A stretch of 64,000 bases of DNA from Phycisphaerales bacterium (GTDB taxonomy: Bacteria > Planctomycetota > Phycisphaerae > Phycisphaerales > UBA1924): assembly GCA_026647565.1 (NCBI GenBank), contig JAPKGU010000002.1:1-64000 (forward strand). The letters run 5' to 3'. The position numbers were made by a program, and so were the translations under genes. Positions 9,802 to 18,017 of this stretch are shown here, piece after piece. How positions within the stretch are numbered: the first letter of the stretch is position 1; every line of letters begins with the position of its first letter. Under the pieces are notes generated by a model. The model was not told where the DNA came from and searched no databases. It saw nothing but the letters and a program-made list of their open reading frames with translations.

Positions 9802-11789
9802 CCCTCGCTCCGGCCGACACCCGGCTCTGGAACTGGCTCGGCCACCCGACTCGACGCGGCCCGGCGCCCAAGGGTGTCGACGCGATCAGCCAGAAGGTGC
9901 GGGGCTGGCACGCGCGACGCAAGGCCGGATCGACACTCCGCGAAATCGCCGTGTCGGCGGTGGAAGAGTCGGACTCCCTTCGCCACGTTGCCGACGCGGA
10001 TCTCCGTGCGCGAATGGACGAGGCCAGACGCCGTGCGGTCGTCACGAGTCGGGACGAGACCGTCATCGCCCATGCCTTTGCGCTGATGCGTGAGGTCGTC
10101 CGGCGCGAGGCGGGCGTCTCGCTCCATCCCGAACAGCTCATGGGCGCACTGGCCATGTCCCGCGGCGCCTGCTGCGAGATGGCCACGGGAGAGGGAAAGA
10201 CGCTCACCGCGATCCTGCCCACCGCCCTGCTCGCATGGCGAGGTCACGGCGTCCACGTGATCACCGTGAACGACTACCTCGCCGCACGCGACGCGGAGCT
10301 GACACGCGCCATCTACGCTCGGCTCGGCGCGTCGGTCGGCGTCGTGACGGATGCCACGAAGGAGGCCGATCGGCGCGACGCGTACGCCCGAGATATCACG
10401 TACGTGTCGGACAAGCAGGTTGTCTTCGACTACCTCCGCGACCGCCTCAGGACCCCCGCCTCGCCCCGCCTTGTCTCCCACCTGATGGAGCAGATCGACC
10501 CGGACGGCTCGAACGGCGCCCCCTGGTCGAGCCGGGTCGTGCAGAGGGGACTCTTCGCATGCGTCGTTGACGAGGCCGACAGCGTGCTGATCGATGAGGC
10601 GGTCACTCCCGCGATCATCGCGACCGACTCCGGTGACGCACGGGCCTCCCGGGCGGAAGTCTACTACGCGGGCGCCTCGCTCGCTCGCTCGCTCATCGAG
10701 GGTGACCATTACGTCGTCGACACCCGCCTCCGACGTGTTCGCCTCACTTCCTCCGGCAGAGAGGCCCTTGGCGGGCTGGCAACGGGTCTGCCACCCTTCT
10801 GGCGCGGGCCGCGAAGGCGTGAGGAACTCGTCACACAGGCCCTGACGGCGCTCAAGCTCTTCTCGAAAGACGATGAGTATGTCGTCGTTGATGGCAAGGT
10901 GCAGATCGTCGATCCTTCCACCGGCAGAATCCTCGAAGGGCGACAGTGGCAACTCGGGCTCCATCAGGCCGTCGAAGCCAAGGAGGGCCTCGAGATCTCC
11001 GAGCCGCGCCGCGCCTCCGCACGCGTCGCCTACCAGCGGTTCTTCCAGATGTACCGCTTTCGCTCCGGGATGAGCGGCACCCTCTGGGAGGTCCGCAACG
11101 AACTCTGGTCCGCCTATGACCTGCCCGTGGTGCGGATCCCCACGCACCGCCCGATCGCTCGCGACGAACGCCCCGACAGGTTCTTTCGATCCGAAACCGA
11201 GAAGTTCATCGCCGTCGCGGACGCCGTCGAAAGCCATCGCACCGCCGGAAGACCCGTCCTGATCGGCACGCGAAGCGTCGCCGCATCGGAACGCATGTCG
11301 ACCCTTCTGACCGAGCGATCGATCCCGTGCAGCGTACTCAACGCCAATCGCGAGGCCGAGGAGGCCGCCATCATCGCCAGAGCAGGCGAGTCCGGCACGG
11401 TCACCGTGGCGACGAACATGGCCGGGCGTGGAACCGACATCCGAATCGACGCGAAGGCCCGCGACGCCGGAGGGCTCGTGGTTCTGGCCACCGAACGCCA
11501 CGACGAGCGACGCGTCGATCGCCAGCTCTTCGGCCGCTCGGGCCGCCAGGGAGATCCCGGGATTGCGCAGGCATTCGTCTCCCTCGACGACTCCCTCATC
11601 CGCCGGCACGGCTTCCCACCCCTCACACGGCTCGCCTCCCTGCCATCCCTGCCCGGCCGGCACTTCGTGGCGGGATTGCTCTGGCGTCAGGCCCAGTGGG
11701 CCGCGGGGCTTCGTGCCGCGACCGTGCGCTCCGAGGTCGCTCGAGCCGACGCCAGACTTGAGCAGTCCCTCCGCGGCCAGAGCCGGTGA
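9798..11789 (+). CDS. SecA-like preprotein translocase ATPase (accessory SecA paralogue)
   Basis: The protein has 663 residues. It carries Walker A GEGKT (about 131-135), the VITVNDYLAARDAE segment, the DEAD box (258-261, VVDEADSVLIDEA), the FFQMYRFRSGMSGTL region, and motifs VTVATNMAGRGTDI and LFGRSGRQGDPG. These are diagnostic of SecA, the cytosolic motor that drives proteins through SecYEG. It is much shorter than a housekeeping SecA and lacks the C-terminal CxCxSG zinc tail. The start is placed at the ATG overlapping the M50 stop (ATGA, with GGAGG just before it). Translational coupling to two HlyD fusions and a protease argues for a dedicated export task rather than general secretion. 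Confidence 0.87.
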   Translation: MTLAPADTRLWNWLGHPTRRGPAPKGVDAISQKVRGWHARRKAGSTLREIAVSAVEESDSLRHVADADLRARMDEARRRAVVTSRDETVIAHAFALMREVVRREAGVSLHPEQLMGALAMSRGACCEMATGEGKTLTAILPTALLAWRGHGVHVITVNDYLAARDAELTRAIYARLGASVGVVTDATKEADRRDAYARDITYVSDKQVVFDYLRDRLRTPASPRLVSHLMEQIDPDGSNGAPWSSRVVQRGLFACVVDEADSVLIDEAVTPAIIATDSGDARASRAEVYYAGASLARSLIEGDHYVVDTRLRRVRLTSSGREALGGLATGLPPFWRGPRRREELVTQALTALKLFSKDDEYVVVDGKVQIVDPSTGRILEGRQWQLGLHQAVEAKEGLEISEPRRASARVAYQRFFQMYRFRSGMSGTLWEVRNELWSAYDLPVVRIPTHRPIARDERPDRFFRSETEKFIAVADAVESHRTAGRPVLIGTRSVAASERMSTLLTERSIPCSVLNANREAEEAAIIARAGESGTVTVATNMAGRGTDIRIDAKARDAGGLVVLATERHDERRVDRQLFGRSGRQGDPGIAQAFVSLDDSLIRRHGFPPLTRLASLPSLPGRHFVAGLLWRQAQWAAGLRAATVRSEVARADARLEQSLRGQSR

Positions 11790-11909
11790 AGATCATCGCT
11801 CGGATTGTCCACCCCGGGGGACGGGAACCGGTAACAATGGGCATCAGGGAAGATGGCCGCCGCGTGGACACGCGATCAGGCCGCCCAGTTCGCAAGGAGG
11901 CCCTTCCGC

Positions 11910-12896
11910 ATGCCGAACACGGTTGACCTGGCGCCGCAGATCGAGGCACACGCCAGGACGTTCAAGGCCCTCACCGACGTGGTGGAGCAGGTGGTCGTCG
12001 GCCAGAGGTACATGGTCGAACGCCTGTTCATCGGTCTTCTCTGCAACGGTCACGTGCTGCTCGAAGGCGTGCCGGGGCTTGCCAAGACTCTGACGGTCAG
12101 CACGCTGGCCGGCGCGATCCACGCGAAGTTCAGCCGCATCCAGTTCACCCCCGATCTCCTGCCCGCGGACCTCGTCGGCACGCTCATTTACAACCCGAGA
12201 GACGCGACGTTCACACCCCGAAAGGGCCCGGTCTTCGCGAACATCGTGCTGGCCGACGAGATCAATCGCGCCCCGGCAAAGGTGCAGAGCGCCCTCCTGG
12301 AATCGATGCAGGAACGGCACGTCACCATCGGCGACGTCACGTACCCGTTGCCCGACCCGTTCCTCGTCCTCGCGACCCAGAATCCGATCGAGCAGGAGGG
12401 CACCTACACCCTCCCCGAAGCCCAGATCGATCGCTTCATGCTCAAGCTCCGCATCGGGTATCCCACACGAGAGGACGAGCGGAAGATCGTCGATCGCATG
12501 GCTTCCAGCGCCCCGAAGACCAGGGTCGAGGCGTCGGTCACGACGGACGAGATCGCCGCCGCCCGCCGCCTGGTCGACCAGATCTACGTCGACGATCGTG
12601 TCAAGGACTACATCGTCTCGATCGTTCACGCCACGCGCCGGCCGAAGGAGTTCGGGCTGGACATCGCGCGGCTGATCGCCTTCGGAGCGTCGCCGCGTGC
12701 CTCGATCTCTCTGACGATGGCCGCGCGGGCACACGCCTTCATGGAGGGACGACCCTACGTCAGCCCGTCCGACGTCAAGGCGATCGGGATGGACGTGCTG
12801 CGTCATCGCGTCATCACAAGTTACGAAGCCCAGGCGGAGGACGTGACCTCCGAGGACGTGGTCCGGAAGGTCTTTGACCATGTTCCGCTCCCGTAG
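11910..12896 (+). CDS. MoxR family AAA+ ATPase
   Basis: This 328-residue protein has Walker A (EGVPGLAKT), Walker B (VLADEINRAP), the sensor segment LATQNPIEQEGTYTLPEAQIDRF, and the C-terminal AAA lid. MoxR proteins act as chaperone-like ATPases with von Willebrand-A partners, which are encoded directly downstream. The ATG at 11910 has AAGGAGG nine bases upstream, so it is preferred over a start 19 codons earlier. It is the first gene of an eight-gene operon and overlaps the DUF58 gene by 17 bp. Confidence 0.93.
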   Translation: MPNTVDLAPQIEAHARTFKALTDVVEQVVVGQRYMVERLFIGLLCNGHVLLEGVPGLAKTLTVSTLAGAIHAKFSRIQFTPDLLPADLVGTLIYNPRDATFTPRKGPVFANIVLADEINRAPAKVQSALLESMQERHVTIGDVTYPLPDPFLVLATQNPIEQEGTYTLPEAQIDRFMLKLRIGYPTREDERKIVDRMASSAPKTRVEASVTTDEIAAARRLVDQIYVDDRVKDYIVSIVHATRRPKEFGLDIARLIAFGASPRASISLTMAARAHAFMEGRPYVSPSDVKAIGMDVLRHRVITSYEAQAEDVTSEDVVRKVFDHVPLP

Positions 12897-13797
12897 ACCA
12901 GCCCCGCGCTTCGACGACGCCTCGCCCCTCGGACCGGACCTCGCCCGAGAAGTTCGTCGTCTTCACGTGCTCACGCGCCGCAGGGTCAGCGATCTGCTCG
13001 CCGGAGAATACCACTCCGCTTTCAAGGGGCACGGCATCGAGTTCGCCGAGGTGCGAGAGTATGAGCCGGGCGACGATGTACGCTCCATCGATTGGAACGT
13101 CACCGCACGCACCGGAAAGACCTTCATCAAGCGATTCGTCGAGGAACGACAGCTGACCGTTGTTCTCGCCGTCGATCTCTCACGCTCCGGCGCCTTCGGA
13201 ACAAGGACGCGAACCAAGCGACGCCTCGGCGTCGAATCCGCGGCAGTTCTCTCCCTCGCCGCCACGCAGAACCAGGATCGCGTCGGCCTGATGCTCTTCA
13301 CCGATCGAGTGGAGAAGTTTGTCCCGCCTCGAAAGGGCGGCCCCCACTGTCAGCGGCTCATCCGCGATCTCCTGGCGTTCGAACCCGAAGGGGCCGGAAC
13401 CGATCTTGCCGCACCCATCCACCATCTGGCCAGGATGCTGAAACGGCGATCGCTCATCTTCCTCATCTCCGATTTCGAGGCGCCCTCGTTCGCATCGGAC
13501 CTTGCGGTGCTCGGTCGACGCCACGACGTTGTCGCCCTCTCCATCTCCGACCCCGCCGAGCGTCACGTACCGCCGCTCGGGCTGGTGGACGTCGTCGATC
13601 CCGAGACCGGACACATCCGTACGGTCGAACTCGGTCGCTCCGGATCAAAGCGGTACCAGACCGAGTGGAATCGACGCCGGGAAGTGATCGAACGCTCGCT
13701 CGCCGGTGCCGGTGTCGACGTCGTCCCGCTCTCAACCGATCGGCCGTTCGTGCAGGACCTTGCCGCGTACTTCCGTCGCAAGGAGGCCCGCCGATGA
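12880..13797 (+). CDS. DUF58 domain protein (VWA-like)
   Basis: This 305-residue protein has the DUF58 hallmark EFAEVREYEPGDDVRSIDWN, followed by a VWA-like fold with AVDLSRSG and VGLMLFTDRVEKFVPPRKG. No membrane segment is seen, so it is probably cytoplasmic, working with MoxR. The start at 12880 lies inside the end of moxR, and the stop overlaps the next start (ATGA), a sign of translational coupling. Its exact function is unknown in the family. Confidence 0.92.
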   Translation: MFRSRRPAPRFDDASPLGPDLAREVRRLHVLTRRRVSDLLAGEYHSAFKGHGIEFAEVREYEPGDDVRSIDWNVTARTGKTFIKRFVEERQLTVVLAVDLSRSGAFGTRTRTKRRLGVESAAVLSLAATQNQDRVGLMLFTDRVEKFVPPRKGGPHCQRLIRDLLAFEPEGAGTDLAAPIHHLARMLKRRSLIFLISDFEAPSFASDLAVLGRRHDVVALSISDPAERHVPPLGLVDVVDPETGHIRTVELGRSGSKRYQTEWNRRREVIERSLAGAGVDVVPLSTDRPFVQDLAAYFRRKEARR

Positions 13798-14801
13798 GGC
13801 CTCTGCGCACCCTCGCCGCCGTCGTCGCAGTGCTCGTGGTCGCCGTGGCCGGCTGCGACCGCCCCAAGACGCCACCGGACGCACCCGCACCAGACGCAGG
13901 CGTCAGCCGATCCGCGGGCAGCCCGCTCGCAACGCTGACCGTTCGGGTCCAGAGCGACACCATCGCCACGAGCGACCTCCTGAACGTCGACGCGATCGTG
14001 ACCGCGGCAGACGTCGCAAGAGTCAGCACGCCGGAACTCCCGTCCACGGATGCCCTCCGAGTCGTCGAATCCTGGGCGTCCCCGTCGGTCATGCGATCCG
14101 ACGGGTCCGTCGAGCAGGTGTGGAGCTTCAAGCTCGAACCGGATCTCCCCGGCACCTTCGAGCTCCCCGGCACGCGCGTGGGCGTGCGGAACGCCCAGAC
14201 CGGGGAAGTTTCGTTCCTCACCACCGAAGCGATCCCCATCACCGTGAGGTCCCTGCTCGATGCCGACGACGCCGCTGTCTCCGAGCTTCGCACCGTTCCC
14301 GCGCCGCCTCCGACGTCGGGCACGATCACCCAGACCATCGGCTCGCTGACCGCGGGCGTCGTGCTCGCCGCGATCGTGGTGCTCCTGCTCATCGCCGCAG
14401 GCGTCACGCTGCTCGTACGGCGAAACCGGGTTCGATCCATCATCCCCGGCTCCCGCCGCGAGCTCTCACGACTCATGCAGTCCGTCCCGGACCTCGACGG
14501 GACCGCTCGTGCCGCCGTGCTCGCGGACGCGTCCAGAATCCTCAGACGCTGCATCGCCGAGCGGGCCGGCGTCGATGCGACCACCATGACCATTGCCGAA
14601 ATGGCGTCCGCGTGCCCCGAGGTTCTCGAGCTCGGCCGGATCCGAGGCGCCCTCGAGGCGGTCGAATCGCATCTCTTCTCCGGCAGCCCCGTCGAGCCGG
14701 ATCTCGCCGAATCCGTCCTGCGATCCATCGACCAGTCGCTCGATGAACTCGCCACCTTCGTGCCCACGAAGTATGTGGACCCCATCGGGGGTGTCGCATG
14801 A
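13794..14801 (+). CDS. Predicted lipoprotein with BatD-like and C-terminal cytoplasmic part
   Basis: The 335-residue protein starts with a signal peptide ending in a lipobox (VAVAGC, Cys about residue 19). A beta-rich extracytoplasmic domain resembling BatD repeats follows (LTVRVQSDTIATSDLLNVDAIV, LPGTFELPGTRVGV). A second TM helix (about 185-207) and a helical C-terminal domain complete it. It fills the place usually held by a DUF4381-type protein in MoxR/Bat operons. Both ends overlap neighbours by 4 bp. A lipoprotein with a further TM segment is slightly unusual; the first segment may instead be an uncleaved anchor. Confidence 0.7.
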   Translation: MRPLRTLAAVVAVLVVAVAGCDRPKTPPDAPAPDAGVSRSAGSPLATLTVRVQSDTIATSDLLNVDAIVTAADVARVSTPELPSTDALRVVESWASPSVMRSDGSVEQVWSFKLEPDLPGTFELPGTRVGVRNAQTGEVSFLTTEAIPITVRSLLDADDAAVSELRTVPAPPPTSGTITQTIGSLTAGVVLAAIVVLLLIAAGVTLLVRRNRVRSIIPGSRRELSRLMQSVPDLDGTARAAVLADASRILRRCIAERAGVDATTMTIAEMASACPEVLELGRIRGALEAVESHLFSGSPVEPDLAESVLRSIDQSLDELATFVPTKYVDPIGGVA

Positions 14802-15862
14802 GCTTCCAGTACGGCTCCTCATGGGCGTTCTTGCTCCTGATCGTTCCGGCAGCCCTCCTCGCGGCCCGCCTCTTCCGCGCCCCGCCTCCGCTCGTCCTGC
14901 CCGGGGCCTCGCACCTCGCCGGGTTCTCGTCCCTTCGCCTGCACTTCCGCGCGCTGCCGCTCATTCTCCGCGCGGCCGCCTTGGCAATGCTCGCCATCGC
15001 CATCGCCCGTCCGCAGACGCTCACCGGACGCGTCGAGACCTCAAAGGAGGGCGTCGCCATCCAGATCGTCATCGATCGCTCCGCGAGCATGGGTGCACCG
15101 ATGGAGTTCGATGGCCGCTCCCTTGAGCGGATCGAGGTCGTGAAGCGAGTCCTCAGAGACTTCCTGCTCGGCGACGGCAAGACACTCAAAGGCCGCCCCG
15201 ACGACCTCGTCGGACTGATCGTCTTCTCCGGCTTTGCTGACACCCTCGCGCCGCTCGTGCACAACCACGACATCGTCGTTGACATGGCGATGTCCACGCA
15301 GCTCGCGCCCGCGGCACTGCCCGAGGGCGGCACCGCAATCGGCGACGGACTGGCGCTCGCCGCCGCCCGACTCAAGTCCGCCGAGGAGCAGATCCAGAAA
15401 CGCGCCAAGGCAGGCATTCCACCCGATTTCAAGATCAAGAGCAAGGTCATCGTGCTGCTCACAGACGGCGAGCACAACCGGGGCGAGGTGCTCCCCGAGG
15501 ACGCCGCCGCCATCGCCGCAGAATGGGGCATCAAGATCTACTCCATCGGCATCGGCGGCACCGGCGGCGTGGTCTTCATCCGTGGCGCCGACGGCCGTCA
15601 ACGCATCCCCATTCGCGACTACGTCGATGAGCGCACGCTCACCGCAATCTCCCAGAGAACCGGCGGGAAGTACTGGAACGCTCGAAACGCCGAGTCGCTC
15701 CGAGAGATCTACGCCGAGATCGACCGGCTCGAGAGAGTCTCCGTCACATCCCAGAGACGAACCATCTACGAAGAGAAGTTCCCGCCTCTCGCCCTCGCCT
15801 CGCTGTGGCTGCTCGCGGCCGAGATCTTCCTGTCTGCAACACTGCTCCGGAGGTTCCCGTGA
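14798..15862 (+). CDS. batA: BatA-like VWA domain membrane protein
   Basis: The protein has 354 residues. N-terminal hydrophobic segments (about 8-25 and 55-75) precede a VWA domain with an intact MIDAS: DRSAS, the Thr of EGGTAIGD, and LLTDGEHN. A last TM helix lies near the C-terminus. BatA/BatB proteins were named from the Bacteroides aerotolerance operon and are thought to bind ligands on the periplasmic or membrane surface. The gene overlaps neighbours at both ends within the moxR-bat operon. Confidence 0.88.
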   Translation: MSFQYGSSWAFLLLIVPAALLAARLFRAPPPLVLPGASHLAGFSSLRLHFRALPLILRAAALAMLAIAIARPQTLTGRVETSKEGVAIQIVIDRSASMGAPMEFDGRSLERIEVVKRVLRDFLLGDGKTLKGRPDDLVGLIVFSGFADTLAPLVHNHDIVVDMAMSTQLAPAALPEGGTAIGDGLALAAARLKSAEEQIQKRAKAGIPPDFKIKSKVIVLLTDGEHNRGEVLPEDAAAIAAEWGIKIYSIGIGGTGGVVFIRGADGRQRIPIRDYVDERTLTAISQRTGGKYWNARNAESLREIYAEIDRLERVSVTSQRRTIYEEKFPPLALASLWLLAAEIFLSATLLRRFP

Positions 15863-16860
15863 CCGGCCTCGTCGCACCCGACAACCTCGATCTCCTCTGG
15901 CTGGCGCCGGCGCTGCTCGCGTTGCTCGTGTGGGCGTCGCTGAGAAGGCGAGCCATCGCCCGGAGCATCGGCCGAGTGGAGATGATCGGCCGGCTCGTCC
16001 CCGCCTCCCTCGCGTGGCGAAGGGCCGTTTCGGCAACCCTTGTGCTTCTCTCCTGTGTCGCCATCGTGGCCGGCCTCGCCCGCCCCCGCGGCGAGCCGAT
16101 CGAGCAATCCGCCACCGTCTCCGGCCGAGACGTGGCGTTCGTTGTGGACGTCTCGCGCAGCATGCTCGCCACCGACGTCTCACCCACGCGACTCGATCGC
16201 TGCAAGGTCTGGATGAAGGACGTCCTCGACACGCTCGACGGCGATCGTGCGGCGCTCGTGGCCTTCGCGGGCACTGCGTCCATCAAGTGCCCCCTCACGC
16301 TGGATCGGACGTTCCTTGAGATGCAGATCGATGATCTCGCTCCCGGATCCGTTGCCAGGGGCGGCTCCCTGATTGGTGACGCCATCCGCAAGGCGGTCAA
16401 CGAAGTCTTCGCCCAGGACTCCACGCGCCATCGCGACATCATCCTCTTCACCGACGGCGAGGACCAGGAGAGCTTCCCGGTCGAGGCGGCACGCGCCGCC
16501 GCGGAGAAAGGCATCCGCATCATCGCCATCGGCATCGGCAGCGACACCACCGGCTCCCCTGTCCCCGCCCCGACCGACCGCCCAAACCCCGAGTACCTGA
16601 GCCACCGTGGGGAACGCGTCGTCTCAAGATTGAATCCGACCACGCTTGCCGAGATCGCGACCGCGTCCGCAGGCGGCGTGTTCCTGAACGTCGGCACAGG
16701 CACGATCGAGCTCGACCGTGTCTACGCGGACCTCGCAAGGCACCTGCCCACGTCCGAGATCCGGGTGGACTCAACCACCGCTTTCGAAGAACTCTTCCAG
16801 ATCCCGCTGCTCATCGCGTTCGTCCTGCTTGCCCTGGAGGGACTCATCCGTGATCGCTAG
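15859..16860 (+). CDS. batB: BatB-like VWA domain membrane protein
   Basis: The GTG start at 15859 overlaps the batA stop (GTGA) and has GGAGG a few bases upstream. The 333 residues comprise two N-terminal TM segments, a VWA domain with MIDAS elements DVSRSM, the GGSLIGD segment and LFTDGEDQ, and a C-terminal TM helix. It pairs with BatA. A second, longer reading from 15805 lacks support. Confidence 0.88.
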   Translation: MTGLVAPDNLDLLWLAPALLALLVWASLRRRAIARSIGRVEMIGRLVPASLAWRRAVSATLVLLSCVAIVAGLARPRGEPIEQSATVSGRDVAFVVDVSRSMLATDVSPTRLDRCKVWMKDVLDTLDGDRAALVAFAGTASIKCPLTLDRTFLEMQIDDLAPGSVARGGSLIGDAIRKAVNEVFAQDSTRHRDIILFTDGEDQESFPVEAARAAAEKGIRIIAIGIGSDTTGSPVPAPTDRPNPEYLSHRGERVVSRLNPTTLAEIATASAGGVFLNVGTGTIELDRVYADLARHLPTSEIRVDSTTAFEELFQIPLLIAFVLLALEGLIRDR

Positions 16861-18013
16861 CCACGCGCTCGCCGCTCTCCTCGTCCTGGGCCACACCCCG
16901 AGCGACGCTCTCGCCGATTCCGTGATCCGGCGCACGATCATCCGCGCCACGCACGCCTACGAGAGACAGGACTTTGAAGGCGCCGTGCAGGCGTACGCCG
17001 CGATCCCACCCACGCCCGATCGGCCCGCGACCATCTGCTACAACGAGGGCCTGGCCTTCGCGGCGCTCCAGGATCGCGCACGCGCCGCTCAGGCGTTCCG
17101 CCTTGCGGACCTCAACGCGACAGACCCCGCCATGCGTGCCGCCGCCAGGTTCAACCTCGCCCGCATCCGGTACGAGAACGCCATGGAACTGGCCGCCCGC
17201 GAACCAGAACAGGCGATCGAGGAGCTTCGCGACGTCGCTCGCACCTTCAGATCAGTGCTGGAGGTCGATCCGAACGACGCCGACGCCGCTCGCAACGTCG
17301 AGCGAGTCCGCCTGGAGATCCGCCGGCTCCAGGAACAACTCAGACAGGAGGCGGAGCAACAGGACCAGCGACGCGAGCAGATGCAGAATCTCGCGCAGCA
17401 GCTCCAGCAGCTCGCCGAACGCCAGCGCCAGGCCGCAGACGAGAGCCAACGCGCCGAGCAGCAGATGCAGCAGGACTCCGCCGTGGGCGCGGAGGCCGCG
17501 CGACAGGCCCGCTCCACGCAGGACCCCATCTCGGAAGAGACCGAGAATCTCATGCAACAGGCGCTCGACATGCTCCAGCAGATGGGCGAGACCGAGAGCG
17601 GCCAGACCGAGGTCTCGGAGGCGCTCGGGCAGATGGCCCAGGCCAGGCAGGAGCAATCGCAGGCCGACCAGGAGCTCTCACGCTCGCAACCCGGACCCGC
17701 CGAGCAGGACCAGCGCGACGCCGCCGACCTGCTGCAGCAGGCCGCCGAGCGGATGTCGCAGGCAGGAGGGGGCGAGCCGGACGAACGTCCCGGCCAGGGC
17801 CCCGGACAAAACCAGCCGGAGCAGAGCGGCGAGCAGCCCGGCGACGGCCGTCAGGAACAGGAGACACAGGCCCAGGGACCGCCCCGACAGGTCGAACGCA
17901 CCGGCAGAGCCGACGGCGATCCGATCGCCCGTCGCCTGCTCGAGAAAGAGATCCTCGACAGGGCGAACCGCATCCGTCGCGGGCCTCCCATTCCGGTGGA
18001 AAGGGACTGGTGA
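16850..18013 (+). CDS. batC: BatC-like TPR protein with long Gln/Glu-rich coiled coil
   Basis: The GTG start at 16850 overlaps the batB end and gives a clean signal peptide (cleavage near DALA/DS). The mature protein has TPR units (TICYNEGLAFAALQDRARAAQAF and similar), then a long Gln/Glu/Arg-rich coiled coil (about 160-300), then a Gly/Pro/Gln-rich low-complexity tail. It has 387 residues. The protein is probably periplasmic and a scaffold for BatA/BatB. Confidence 0.8.
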   Translation: MIASHALAALLVLGHTPSDALADSVIRRTIIRATHAYERQDFEGAVQAYAAIPPTPDRPATICYNEGLAFAALQDRARAAQAFRLADLNATDPAMRAAARFNLARIRYENAMELAAREPEQAIEELRDVARTFRSVLEVDPNDADAARNVERVRLEIRRLQEQLRQEAEQQDQRREQMQNLAQQLQQLAERQRQAADESQRAEQQMQQDSAVGAEAARQARSTQDPISEETENLMQQALDMLQQMGETESGQTEVSEALGQMAQARQEQSQADQELSRSQPGPAEQDQRDAADLLQQAAERMSQAGGGEPDERPGQGPGQNQPEQSGEQPGDGRQEQETQAQGPPRQVERTGRADGDPIARRLLEKEILDRANRIRRGPPIPVERDW

Positions 18014-18017
18014 TCGC

